A stretch of DNA of 52,975 nt from Streptomyces silvae (GTDB taxonomy: Bacteria > Actinomycetota > Actinomycetes > Streptomycetales > Streptomycetaceae), in contig NZ_JAERUC010000173.1 in assembly GCF_016745505.1 (NCBI RefSeq), positions 1 through 52,975 on the forward strand, given 5' to 3'. The translations under genes and the position numbers were made by a program. Numbering within the stretch: position 1 is the first letter of the stretch; every line of letters starts with the position of its first letter. The notes beneath the pieces were generated by a model, which was not told where the DNA came from, searched no databases, and saw only the letters and a list, made by a program, of their open reading frames with translations. This document shows, in pieces, positions 15,555 to 24,242 of the stretch.

Positions 15555-15686
15555 ATGGGCAAGATGGTTTCCGCGCTCCAGCAGCTGCGAGGGCGGAAGA
15601 TGGAAGCGGACGGCAAGGCCCTGCAGGACCAGCGCCTGCGGGACGAGGGCCGCCGCCTGCAGGCCCAGGGGCGCGGACAGCGGTAG
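15555..15686 (+). CDS. Small basic ORF, 43 aa, function unknown
   Basis: Begins MGKMVSALQQLRGRKMEADG, then a charged Gln/Arg/Glu-rich segment (LQDQRLRDEGRRLQAQGRG). It is likely a single amphipathic helix. A good ribosome-binding sequence GAGGTGA lies 4 nt upstream of the ATG and third positions are GC-biased. No homologue is recognised. The 185-nt gap before it carries two small hairpins (GACTCC/GGAGTC at 15471-15484 and GGACCCG/CGGGTCC at 15506-15526) that may belong to its leader or terminate the preceding reductase. Confidence 0.5.
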   Translation: MGKMVSALQQLRGRKMEADGKALQDQRLRDEGRRLQAQGRGQR

Positions 15687-15720
15687 CGGTCTCCGCCCTT
15701 CTCCCTTCACGTGCCCGGGG

Positions 15721-16330
15721 TCAGGCCCCGGCCCCGTACACGCCCTGCTCCGGCAGCCCCGTCGGTTCGAAGCTGTGGACCGAGAGACCGCGCGCGGTTG
15801 TCCTGTGGCTGACCAGCCGCAGGCCGGCCGGGGCGCCCCCGTCCGGGAAGAGCCTGCGGCCGCGGCCCACCACGACAGGGGCGATCACCAGGCGCAGCTC
15901 GTCGACCAGGCCCGCGGCCAGCAAGGACTGGGCGAGCCGGCGCTGCCGTGGATCTGCAGCTCCCGGCCGGGCCGGCTCCTCACCTCGGCGACCTGCGAGG
16001 GGACATCCCCGTTGAGGACCGTCGTCGGGTTCCACGCGCCCGTGGCCAGGTGTGGGAGGCGACGTACTTGGGCAGGCCGTTCATGAGGGGCGCGAACGGA
16101 TGGCCGGTCATCGTCGGCCAGTCCCGGGCGAAGTTCTCGTAGGTGCGGCGGCCGAACAGCAACGCGTCCGCATTGCCGAGCCAGGTGCCGGCCACCTCCA
16201 CGAACTCCTCGTCCAGGTGGGGCACGAACCAGCCGCCCCGGTCGAAACCGTCGCTCCGGTCCTCGTCCGGGGACCCGGGGCCCTGGGAGACACCGTCGAG
16301 GGACAGGAACTCCTGTACGACAAGCCTCAT
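15721..16330 (-). pseudogene. RibD/DHFR C-terminal-like reductase, broken by two frameshifts
   Basis: Read from ATG at 16330, the protein starts MRLVVQEFLSLDGVSQGPGS and continues GNADALLFGRRTYENFARDW as in dihydrofolate reductase family (RibD C-terminal domain) proteins. Near 16050/16051 the homologous frame shifts (to LATGAWNPTTVLNGDV...RELQIHGSA), and near 15940/15941 it shifts again (to RLAQSLLAAGLVDELRLVIA...) before the stop at 15721. Each shift is repaired by adding one C on the coding strand. With both repairs the gene would encode about 203 aa, normal for the family. It is either a recent pseudogene or two assembly indels. Confidence 0.82.
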
Positions 16331-16423
16331 CGCGCATCACTCTCTTCCGCCGACCGTCACGGCCCCCTGATCCAGCGGACACGACTGTGCCACTTCTGGG
16401 GGGCCGTGGCGGGCGGCGACGCG

Positions 16424-18373
16424 TCAACCGGCTTCCCGCAGCGCCGTGAGCACCGCCAGGGGTGTCGCCGCCGCCCAGGCCTGCGGTGAGCAGGAGTGCG
16501 GGTACGGCACCAGGCGCGGGTGCTGGTCGCGGGAGTAGCCCGCCATCACCTCGGGCAGCCGGTGGCCGTGGTGGGCCGACGCCTCCAGCAGACCGAGGGC
16601 GACCGTTCGCGCCTCCTCCCTCAGCCCGCACCGCGCCAGGCCCAGCAGGATGACCGCGTTGTCGTGCGGCCACGAGGTGCCCCGGTGGTACGAGAGCGGG
16701 TGGTACCCGGGCTGACCGGACGCCAGCGTGCGGATCGCCCAGCCCGAGAAGAAGTCCGGTTCCAGCAGGCGCCGGCCCACGCGCGTGGCGTGCCGGGCGT
16801 CGAGGATGCCGGACCACAGCAGATGCCCGGCATCCGAAGCCAGCGAGTCGACCTGCCTGCCGCGACCGTCCAGGGCGAGCGCCGGGAAGTCGGGTCCTGG
16901 CATCCAGAAGTCCCGCAGGAACCGTTCCCGCATACCGGCGGCGGCGCTGTCGAGCCGGTCGGCGTACGCGGGGTCGTCCCACAGCGAGCGGGCCAGCCGC
17001 GCGGTGCGGACCAGCGCGTCGTAGGCGTACCCCTGTGCCTCCGCGACGGCGATCGGGCCCTCGGCCTGCGAGCCGTCGAGGAAGCAGATGGCTCCCTCGG
17101 AGTCCTTCCAGTTCTGGTTCACCAGGCCCTGCGGGTCGGGCGAGTAGACCAGGTAGCCGCCGTCGTCCAGGCCGCCGTCCCGGAACATCCAGGTCACCGC
17201 TGCCCGTGCGTGGTGTTCGAGGCGGGCGGCGAGCGCGCGGTCGCCGGTGGCCTCGGTGTAGCTGTCCAGGAGCACCAGGAAGAGCGGGGTGGCGTCCACC
17301 GAGCCGTAGTAGCGGCCGTACGGGACCTGCCGGAAGTGGGCCAGTTCGCCGTGCCGGATCTCATGGACGATCCGCCCCGGCTGTTCGCCCCTGCCGGTGT
17401 CGTACTCCGTGCCCTGGGTCGCCGCGAGGGCGCGCAGGGTCCCCTCCGCCAGCTCGGGCCGGTACGGCAGCGCGAAGAGTGAGGTGAAGAGGGAGTCCCG
17501 GCCGAAGAGCGTGAGGAACCAGGGGATCCCCGCCGCCGGTACGCGTACGTGCTCGCCGTCCGGGCCGGTGGCCGGGACCCGCAGCGCCGCCAGGTCGCTC
17601 AGCCCCCGGGCGCACGCGGCGGCCAGACCCCCGGGTGCCCCCGGTGGCAGGGGCAGCGGTGTGCCCGTGAAGGCCGAGGTGTCCGCCGCACGCCCGGCGA
17701 CGGCCTCGGCCGGTGAGCCGGCCAGGGCCGGCGCGGGCGCTCCGTGCGCGTACGCCGTGGCCGTGAGCAGGAGTTCGGCCGTTCCGTGAGCGGGCAGCTC
17801 CAGGTTCCAGTCCAGCCGGTGCGCCGTGTCCCGAGCGCCTACGGGCCGGACGGCGGCCGGGGCGGGGGAGGCGCACACCGCCGTACGCGACAGCCAGGCG
17901 CCGCGCTCGTAGGTGAAGGTGACGCCCTCCGCGTGGGTGCTCGCCGTGCGCCGGGCGCCGGACTTCTCGTACCGGCGCTTGTCGGAGCGCAGTTCGAACT
18001 GGTCGGCGAAGTCGGCGTCCACGGTGAGCGAGAGGACGGCGGCGACGGGAGCGGGGCGGTTGTTGACCAGCCGCAGACACTCGGTCAGCACACCTGCGTC
18101 GACGGCCTGTTCACGGAAGACGGTGTAGGCGGCCGGCTCGTCCCGGGTCCCCGGGGGTGTGAGGACGCACCGGGCGGACTCCTCGCCGTCCGACGGCACC
18201 AGGACGGCCGGTTCGGCGCCGTCGACGGTCAGGGTCCACCGGCTCAGATGCCGGGCGTCGCGGTGGAAGAGACCGTCGGGGGAGGTGCCGCGCCGGCCGC
18301 TCACACCGCCGTCGGCCCCGAGGACGGCGAAGGTGCCCGCGCGGACCAGGGTGGTGTCCGCTGTGCCGTTCAC
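16424..18373 (-). CDS. Amylo-alpha-1,6-glucosidase/debranching-type glycoside hydrolase
   Basis: 649 aa. The N-terminal domain (RRGTSPDGLFHRDARHLSRW; about 1-200) is the glycogen-debranching N-terminal family. The C-terminal (alpha/alpha)6 barrel (about 250-640) carries the conserved IPWFLTLFGRDSLFTS, QNWKDSEGAICFLDG and GTSWPHDNAVILLGLARCG motifs of amylo-alpha-1,6-glucosidase relatives. There is no signal peptide, so it acts in the cytoplasm on imported oligosaccharide. Its GTG overlaps the stop of the preceding gene (GTGA). It is the last gene of the minus arm of the carbohydrate locus. Confidence 0.85.
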   Translation of the reverse strand: MNGTADTTLVRAGTFAVLGADGGVSGRRGTSPDGLFHRDARHLSRWTLTVDGAEPAVLVPSDGEESARCVLTPPGTRDEPAAYTVFREQAVDAGVLTECLRLVNNRPAPVAAVLSLTVDADFADQFELRSDKRRYEKSGARRTASTHAEGVTFTYERGAWLSRTAVCASPAPAAVRPVGARDTAHRLDWNLELPAHGTAELLLTATAYAHGAPAPALAGSPAEAVAGRAADTSAFTGTPLPLPPGAPGGLAAACARGLSDLAALRVPATGPDGEHVRVPAAGIPWFLTLFGRDSLFTSLFALPYRPELAEGTLRALAATQGTEYDTGRGEQPGRIVHEIRHGELAHFRQVPYGRYYGSVDATPLFLVLLDSYTEATGDRALAARLEHHARAAVTWMFRDGGLDDGGYLVYSPDPQGLVNQNWKDSEGAICFLDGSQAEGPIAVAEAQGYAYDALVRTARLARSLWDDPAYADRLDSAAAGMRERFLRDFWMPGPDFPALALDGRGRQVDSLASDAGHLLWSGILDARHATRVGRRLLEPDFFSGWAIRTLASGQPGYHPLSYHRGTSWPHDNAVILLGLARCGLREEARTVALGLLEASAHHGHRLPEVMAGYSRDQHPRLVPYPHSCSPQAWAAATPLAVLTALREAG

Positions 18374-19755
18374 GTGCGTACTCCCATCGACGTGTCGGTG
18401 GTGCCGTCGTCCGCGGGCCGGGACGCGGCCAGCAGATCGAGGGTGAGGGCGGCCGTCCAGCCGAAGGCGCGGGTCCCCCGGGCCTGCGCCGTGAACGGGT
18501 CCACGTACTCGGCGAAGGAACTGGCCCCCGCCGCGTCGAGCATCGCCGTGCGCAGGGCGTCGGCCGCACCGTCCTGCCCGTACCCGCGCAGACCGCGCTC
18601 CAGCAGCCAGTTGGTGTTGAACCAGGCGGGACCGCGCCAGTAGCGGGAGGGGTCGAAGGCATGCCCGTCGATGTCGTACGACGGTGCCATCGGGACCTCG
18701 CCGAGGCGGAAGCCGGGGCCCGCCACCGTCCCGAGCAGGGCGTCCACGACGTCCCGGGGGAGTCCGGGCACGATGAGCGGCACGAGCCCGGCGACGCTGC
18801 GCTCGGGGATCAGCTCGCCGTCGACCAGGTCACGGCAGAGGAACATGCCGTCGGCGGGCGACCAGAGCCGCTCCACCAGGGCCGCGGTGAGGCGCGCGGC
18901 CCGCGCCTCGTGCGGGGCGGGATCCGCGCCCGTCTCGGCGGCGATCCGGCCCAGCGCGTGCTCCGAGACGATCAGCAGCGCGTTGACGCAGGGGTCCTCG
19001 ACCGCGAAGGCGTGCCCGCCCGGCACGTCCGCGTAACCGCTGTCCCGGTAGTCGGCGGCGAGCCGGACGTACCGGCCGTAGTCCAGGTCGGTGGGGCGCT
19101 CAGCGGCCTGCCCGTGGTCCAGGTCGGCGCGCCGGTACGAACCGGGGGCGGCCGGTTCGACACGCCCCAACGGGCCGTCCCAGCACGGGCTGTTGTCCAT
19201 GCCGGGCTCCCAGGGGTGCACCATGGCCGCCAGCCCGCCGCCGCCGAGGTCGCGGGGTCCCGTGAGGTAGTCGTGCCAGGCCACGAGCCGCTCGTACACC
19301 CGGGGCAGGAAGCCGCGCTCGCGCGACGTCTCCGGGTCCGCCCGGTGGACGAGCCAGGCGGCGAGCGCGTGCACCGGCGGCTGCACGATGCCGGAGGTCT
19401 CGGTGCCCGCCGGGGCGCCCGCAGGGGCGCCGGCCGTGGAGGAGCGCCAGAAGTCGGGGCTGGGGAAGTACGCGTCGAGCGGCACCGAGGGGCTGAACAC
19501 GATGTGGGGGACGCGCCCGTCCGCCCACTGCGCGCCCAGCAGGCTCTCCAGCTCGCGCTGGGCCCGGCGCGCCGACAGATGGCGCAGCCCGATCGCGATG
19601 AAGGCCGAGTCCCAGCTCCACTGATGCGGATACAGGCCGCGCGACGGGACGGTGGAGGAACCCGTCCAGTTGGTGAGGAGTACCCGTGCCGCGCCGCGCC
19701 GAAGGGTCAGGTGATCGACGGCGGCGGGCACGGGGGTTTCGAGCAGCGACGTCAC
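18370..19755 (-). CDS. GH63/MGH1-like glycoside hydrolase
   Basis: 461 aa from GTG at 19755, chosen because it overlaps the preceding stop as GTGA; the frame runs further upstream with an Arg-rich, non-family sequence. Signature blocks of GH63/mannosylglycerate-hydrolase-type (alpha/alpha)6 barrels are present: LYPHQWSWDSAFIAIGL, YGRYVRLAADYRDSGY, PMAPSYDIDGHAFDPSRYW and RGPAWFNTNWLLERGL. No signal peptide, hence cytoplasmic. It could release glucose or mannose from a small glycoside such as mannosylglycerate, but specificity is not readable. Confidence 0.8.
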   Translation of the reverse strand: MTSLLETPVPAAVDHLTLRRGAARVLLTNWTGSSTVPSRGLYPHQWSWDSAFIAIGLRHLSARRAQRELESLLGAQWADGRVPHIVFSPSVPLDAYFPSPDFWRSSTAGAPAGAPAGTETSGIVQPPVHALAAWLVHRADPETSRERGFLPRVYERLVAWHDYLTGPRDLGGGGLAAMVHPWEPGMDNSPCWDGPLGRVEPAAPGSYRRADLDHGQAAERPTDLDYGRYVRLAADYRDSGYADVPGGHAFAVEDPCVNALLIVSEHALGRIAAETGADPAPHEARAARLTAALVERLWSPADGMFLCRDLVDGELIPERSVAGLVPLIVPGLPRDVVDALLGTVAGPGFRLGEVPMAPSYDIDGHAFDPSRYWRGPAWFNTNWLLERGLRGYGQDGAADALRTAMLDAAGASSFAEYVDPFTAQARGTRAFGWTAALTLDLLAASRPADDGTTDTSMGVRT

Positions 19756-20552
19756 GCGCCGGACCTCCGGAGGAACGCGGGGACGGAGCGCACGGCGGCG
19801 ACGGGGTCGCCGGTCAGCCGGCATTCGGCGGCGAGGTAGCCGTCGTAGCCGATGCTGTGCAGCGCGCCGAGCCAGGCCGGCCAGTCGAGGTGTCCGGCCC
19901 CCGGCTGGAACCGGTTGGAGTCGCTGACCTGCGCATGGCCGATGTACGGCGCGGCCGCGAGGATCGAGGCCGAGGGGTCGGCCTCCTCGATGTTCATGTG
20001 GTAGCTGTCGATGCCGATACGGACCGAGTCCAGGCCCACCGCGCGGATCAGGTCGACGGCCTGCTCCAGCCGGTTGACCATGTGGTCCTCGTACCGGTTG
20101 AGCGGCTCCAGATAGAGGGTGACGCCCTCGGCGCGCGCGTGCTCGCCCAGCTCGGAGAGGCCGGACAGCAGCACCTCGCGGTCCTGCTCCTCGGTGCGCG
20201 GCGGCTCGAACGGGGGGAGCCTGCGGGAGAACATCCCGTAGGAGGCGGGGGTCTGGACGCCCAGCGCCCCGATCTCGGCGGCGACCGAGAGCTGCGACTT
20301 CATCTGTTCCAGCGCGTCACGGCGCAGGCCGTCGTCGAACGCGGCGAAGAAGTGCAGCATGTCGACGCAGACGGTCGGCATGACCACACCGTCGGCCAGG
20401 GCCTGCTTGAGCTCGGGCAGGCGGTCGCGGAAGTGGAAGTCGCCCTTGGACCGCAGCTCCACGGCGTCGTAGCCGGCGTCCTGGGCGAAGGCCCATTTCT
20501 CCTGGAGCGTGTCGCCGGGGAGGAGCTGTTCCTGGCAGGCGGTTTTCAGCAT
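19752..20552 (-). CDS. Sugar phosphate isomerase/epimerase (ketose 3-epimerase-like TIM barrel)
   Basis: 266 aa from ATG at 20552, preceded by GAAAGG. The xylose-isomerase-like TIM-barrel fold is shown by LYLEPLNRYEDHMVN (metal-binding Glu), GIDSYHMNIEEAD, GHAQVSDSNRFQPGAGHLDW and GYLAAECRLTGD. The EPLNRxE and HMNIEE pattern resembles D-tagatose/psicose 3-epimerases and hydroxypyruvate isomerases. It would act on a sugar or keto-sugar made by the neighbouring dehydrogenases. Its stop overlaps the GTG of the GH63-like gene. Confidence 0.85.
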   Translation of the reverse strand: MLKTACQEQLLPGDTLQEKWAFAQDAGYDAVELRSKGDFHFRDRLPELKQALADGVVMPTVCVDMLHFFAAFDDGLRRDALEQMKSQLSVAAEIGALGVQTPASYGMFSRRLPPFEPPRTEEQDREVLLSGLSELGEHARAEGVTLYLEPLNRYEDHMVNRLEQAVDLIRAVGLDSVRIGIDSYHMNIEEADPSASILAAAPYIGHAQVSDSNRFQPGAGHLDWPAWLGALHSIGYDGYLAAECRLTGDPVAAVRSVPAFLRRSGA

Positions 20553-20619
20553 GGGGTGCCTTTCGGCGCCGGCGTACGGCGCTCGGGAGTTCCGGGGTGA
20601 TCGGGGCGGGGCGCGGAGG

Positions 20620-21666
20620 TCAGAACTCCAGGACGACCTGGAGGGCGTCGGCGGGCGTCTCGTCGAGCAGCACATACGCGTCGGCGGCCTCCGCCACCGG
20701 GACGACATGGCTGACCAGCGACTTCACATCGACCTGGCCCTCGGCGACCAGCGAGAGGAAGGTCTGCTGGAGGCGTTCGACGGTCCAGCGTCCCGCCAGC
20801 TGCGGGGGCACCCCGCCGATCTGGGAGCAGATCAGCTGCACCCGGTTGTGGTGGAACTCGTCGCCCAGGCGCAGACCCGCGCCGTCACCCTGGTAGAAGC
20901 CGGAGGCCACGACACGGCCGCCCACGGTGACCGAGCGCACGGCCTCGTGCAGGGCCGGGTAGACACCGCTGATCTCGATCGCGACATCGGCACCCGCTCC
21001 GCCGGTGGCGGCCCGGATGCTCTCGGCGACGGTGTCGGTACGGGCGTTGAGGGTGTGGCGCGCACCGTACTCACGGGCCGTCGCGAGCCGGCCGTCGAGC
21101 GCGTCGACCGCGGTGACGCGCGCGCCGTTGAGCTGGGCGAGGCGGGTGGTCAGCAGACCGATGACGCCCTGGCCGAAGACGGCCACGTCCTCGCCCAGGT
21201 GGATGTCGGCGGCCAGGATCGCGTTGTACGCGATGGCGCCGACCCGGGCGAAGGCCCCGGCGAGCGGTTCGAGACCGGCGGGCAGGGTGTGGCCGACCAT
21301 GCGCTCGGCGGGGACGATGCCCTCGCTGCGGTGGCCCCAGATGCCCCAGACCAGATCGCCCGTGACCGGCATGCCGGGCGTGCCGACGAGCTCGGGGGAG
21401 ACCTCGGTGACCTCGCCGACCTCGGAGTAGCCCCAGCCGGCCACCGGGTACTCGATCCCGGCCGCCCCGTCGCGGAAGATCCGGGCCTCGGCGTCCCAGG
21501 TGCGCGTGAGGTACGGGTTCGTGCCCCGGTAGGCAGTGAGTTCCGTTCCTGCCGAAATGCCCGAGTAGCGGGTCCGTACCCGCAGGTGCCCGGCGGGCAG
21601 CGGGGCGCTCCCGTGCTCGGCGACTTCGACCTGACGGGGGCCGGTGAACTGGACGACGCGTTCCAC
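20620..21666 (-). CDS. Medium-chain zinc-type alcohol dehydrogenase (BchC-like subgroup)
   Basis: 348 aa from GTG at 21666, with GGAG 7 nt upstream; the longer frame to 21747 would run over the promoter. The GroES-like N-terminal part has YSGISAGTELTAYRG and the Rossmann part has DVAVFGQGVIGLLTTRLAQ. The GISAGTE block is typical of the bacteriochlorophyllide-a-dehydrogenase-like subgroup of medium-chain dehydrogenases found in sugar and polyol clusters. It probably oxidises a sugar or polyol hydroxyl with NAD(P). It is the first gene of the minus arm. Confidence 0.83.
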   Translation of the reverse strand: MERVVQFTGPRQVEVAEHGSAPLPAGHLRVRTRYSGISAGTELTAYRGTNPYLTRTWDAEARIFRDGAAGIEYPVAGWGYSEVGEVTEVSPELVGTPGMPVTGDLVWGIWGHRSEGIVPAERMVGHTLPAGLEPLAGAFARVGAIAYNAILAADIHLGEDVAVFGQGVIGLLTTRLAQLNGARVTAVDALDGRLATAREYGARHTLNARTDTVAESIRAATGGAGADVAIEISGVYPALHEAVRSVTVGGRVVASGFYQGDGAGLRLGDEFHHNRVQLICSQIGGVPPQLAGRWTVERLQQTFLSLVAEGQVDVKSLVSHVVPVAEAADAYVLLDETPADALQVVLEF

Positions 21667-21736
21667 GGGGGGGCTCCGGTAGCGCTTGAAGGGGTGGTGC
21701 TCGCTGACTTCAGTCGAAGATATCTCAGAGTTATGT

Positions 21737-21748
21737 CTTGTCAACAAG
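21737..21748. promoter_or_regulatory. Inverted repeat CTTGT-CA-ACAAG between divergent sugar operons
   Basis: A 5-2-5 dyad in the 137-nt gap between the dehydrogenase (minus) and the ABC binding protein (plus). It overlaps a possible plus-strand -35 TTGTCA (21738-21743), which has TGAGAT 17 nt downstream. The ROK regulator encoded in the plus arm is the obvious candidate ligand. An AGATATCT palindrome lies nearby at 21718-21725. Confidence 0.55.
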
Positions 21749-21803
21749 CAAAAGTGATGCTGAGATGCATCAGGAAAGTGCGTAAGTGGCGTGAGGACAG
21801 AGC

Positions 21804-23207
21804 ATGGTGATGAAGACCCGACGGTCGAGGGTGACCCTGTTCGGGCTCGCCGCGACCCTGGCCGGGGGCCTGCTGGCCGGCTGCTCCGGCAGCTCGGCGG
21901 CGGAGCAGTCCGACAACAGGATCACGGTGTGGTCGCAGGAGAACCTGCCGCCGCGGATGGCGGCGACCGAAAAGGTCGTCAGCCGCTTCGAGAAGGAGAG
22001 CGGTGTCAAGGTCGACCTCGTCGGCGTGGACGAGGCCCAGCTGCCGCAGCTGATCATGTCCGCGGCGGCGGCCGGCAAGCTCCCGGACGTGATCGGGGCG
22101 GTCCCGATGGGCCAGGTCTGGCAGATGTACGGCAACGGCCTGCTCGACACCGAGGTCGCCGACCGCATCGTCGAGGACCTGGAGCCGGACACGTTCAACA
22201 GCAACGCGCTGGCGCTCACCTCCGACGGCGGCACCAGGCTCGGCGTGCCCTCCGACGCCTGGCTCCAGATCCTCGTCTACCGCAAGGACCTGTTCGAGAA
22301 GGCCGGACTCGACGCACCCGACGACTACGCGAGCGCGCTCAAGGCCGCCGCGGCCCTCGACAAGGGCGGCCGGGACGGCATCTCGCTGGCCACCGACCCC
22401 TCGGACGTCTTCACCCAGCAGAGCTTCGAGGACCTCGCCCTGGCCAACGGCTGCGAGCTGGTCGACGAGGCGGGTGAGCCCGCCCTCGACTCCCCGGCCT
22501 GCCGTGCCGCCTTCAAGGCGTACGACACCCTCGCCCGCGAACACGGGGCGCCCGGCACCCAGAGCGTCGACACCACCCGCGCCACCTACTTCGCGGGGAA
22601 GTCGTCGATGATGGTCTGGTCGTCCTTCCTCCTGGACGAGCTCGCGGGCCTGCGGTCCGACGCGCTGCCCAGCTGCCCCGAGTGCAAGAAGGACCCCAAG
22701 TTCCTCGCCCGCAACACCGGCGTCGTCACCTCCCTGAAGGGCCCCGACGGCAAGGAGCCCGCCCAGTTCGGCGAGATCACGTCCTGGGCCGTCACCAGGA
22801 CCGCGGAGAAGGGCGCCTCCCAGAAGTTCATCGAGTACATGATGGGCAAGGGGTACGCCGACTGGTTCGGCATGGCGCCCGAGGGCAAGATCCCCGTCCG
22901 CACCGGCACGGCGCAGAAGCCCGGCTCCTTCGAGCAGGAGTGGCGCGCCAGCGTCATGGGCGTCGACCACCGGGAGTCCATGCAGAAGGCCTACCCCTCC
23001 GCCCTGCTGGACCAGCTCGTCACCGGGGTCGGCGGCATGAAGCGATGGGGCCTCACCCAGGGCCAGGGCGCCCTCGTCGGCGCCACCAACGGCGAACTCC
23101 CCGTCGCCAAGGCCATCGGTGCGATGACCAGCGGCCAGCTCTCGCCCGACGAGGCCGCGAAGGAGGCCGACGACGAAGTGACCGCCCTCCAGAAGTCCCT
23201 CCAGTAG
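21804..23207 (+). CDS. ABC sugar transporter substrate-binding lipoprotein
   Basis: 467 aa. A lipoprotein signal peptide ends at the lipobox LLAGC (Cys27), so the mature protein is membrane-anchored on the outside. The sequence ITVWSQENLPPRMAATEKVV..FEKESGVKVDLVG and the later KSSMMVWSSF are typical of family 1 (MalE-like) carbohydrate-binding proteins. GAGGA precedes the ATG by 8 nt. It delivers the sugar to the two permeases that follow directly. No ATPase gene is present, so a shared ATPase such as MsiK presumably powers the importer. Confidence 0.93.
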   Translation: MVMKTRRSRVTLFGLAATLAGGLLAGCSGSSAAEQSDNRITVWSQENLPPRMAATEKVVSRFEKESGVKVDLVGVDEAQLPQLIMSAAAAGKLPDVIGAVPMGQVWQMYGNGLLDTEVADRIVEDLEPDTFNSNALALTSDGGTRLGVPSDAWLQILVYRKDLFEKAGLDAPDDYASALKAAAALDKGGRDGISLATDPSDVFTQQSFEDLALANGCELVDEAGEPALDSPACRAAFKAYDTLAREHGAPGTQSVDTTRATYFAGKSSMMVWSSFLLDELAGLRSDALPSCPECKKDPKFLARNTGVVTSLKGPDGKEPAQFGEITSWAVTRTAEKGASQKFIEYMMGKGYADWFGMAPEGKIPVRTGTAQKPGSFEQEWRASVMGVDHRESMQKAYPSALLDQLVTGVGGMKRWGLTQGQGALVGATNGELPVAKAIGAMTSGQLSPDEAAKEADDEVTALQKSLQ

Positions 23208-23240
23208 CCGCCCGCCGCTCCCTCACGAGGTAACCGACCC

Positions 23241-24242
23241 ATGAGCACCATCCAGAGCGGCGCGAAGAAGCGCCGCGACCCGTCGCAGAGTACGAGCAGG
23301 CGGTCGAAGAGTACGAGCACGCGGGAGAACCGCGCGGGCCTCGCCTTCGTGACCCCCACCTTCCTCGTGGTCCTGGTCGTGGTGATCCTGCCGATCCTGT
23401 GGACCGTCCTGCTCGCCTTCCAGAACGCCAAGCTGGTCGACATCCAGGAGAACGGCCTCCTCGGCCGCTGGACCCTGGACAACTTCTCCCAGGTCTTCGG
23501 CTCACCCGGCTTCTGGAGCAGCCTCGGCACCACGCTCCTCTACACCGTCGGCGCCACCGCCGGATCCGTCGTCCTCGGCCTGATCGCCGCCCTCGCCCTG
23601 CGCAGGCCCTTCCGCGGCCGCGGCGTCCTGCGGGCCGCCATGCTCCTGCCGTACGTCGCCCCCGTCGTCGCGGTCTCCTTCGTCTGGGAGGTCGCGCTCA
23701 GCCCGCAGTACGGCATCGTGAACGAATGGGGCCAAAAGCTCTTCGGGTGGGACGACCCCATCGCCTTCCTGTCCACCCGGTCCTACGAAGTCGGCGTACT
23801 CGGTGTCCACTTCGACATCCCGCTGGCGCTGCTCACCGTCATCGCCTTCGAGACCTGGCGCTACTTCCCGTTCGCCTTCCTCTTCATGCTCGCCCGCCTC
23901 CAGGCGGTACCGGCCGGCCTGGAGGAGGCCGCCGAGGTCGACGGAGCCACGCTGTCCCAGCGCTTCCGGCACATCCTGCTTCCGCAGCTGATGCCCGTCA
24001 TCGCCCTGCTGTCCGTCCTGCGCTTCATCATGACGTTCAACAAGTTCGACGACATCTACCTGCTCACCGGCGGCGGCTCCGGCACCGACGTCGTGGCCGT
24101 ACGCGTCTACGACTTCCTCACCTCGCGCTTCGACGTCGGGGCGGCCTCCGCGCAGGCCCTCGTCCTCGCCGTCGTCCTCATGGCCCTCCTGGGCGTCTAC
24201 TTCAAGTTCTTCGGCAAGAAGATGCAGGAGGAGTCGGCATGA
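23241..24242 (+). CDS. ABC sugar transporter permease (MalF-like)
   Basis: 333 aa with a basic N-terminal tail and about six membrane segments. The EAA loop that docks onto the ATPase is EEAAEVDGATLSQRFRHILL. The start is 33 nt after the binding-protein stop, preceded by GAGG. Its last codon overlaps the start of the next permease as ATGA, so the two halves of the channel are made in equal amounts. Confidence 0.93.
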   Translation: MSTIQSGAKKRRDPSQSTSRRSKSTSTRENRAGLAFVTPTFLVVLVVVILPILWTVLLAFQNAKLVDIQENGLLGRWTLDNFSQVFGSPGFWSSLGTTLLYTVGATAGSVVLGLIAALALRRPFRGRGVLRAAMLLPYVAPVVAVSFVWEVALSPQYGIVNEWGQKLFGWDDPIAFLSTRSYEVGVLGVHFDIPLALLTVIAFETWRYFPFAFLFMLARLQAVPAGLEEAAEVDGATLSQRFRHILLPQLMPVIALLSVLRFIMTFNKFDDIYLLTGGGSGTDVVAVRVYDFLTSRFDVGAASAQALVLAVVLMALLGVYFKFFGKKMQEESA

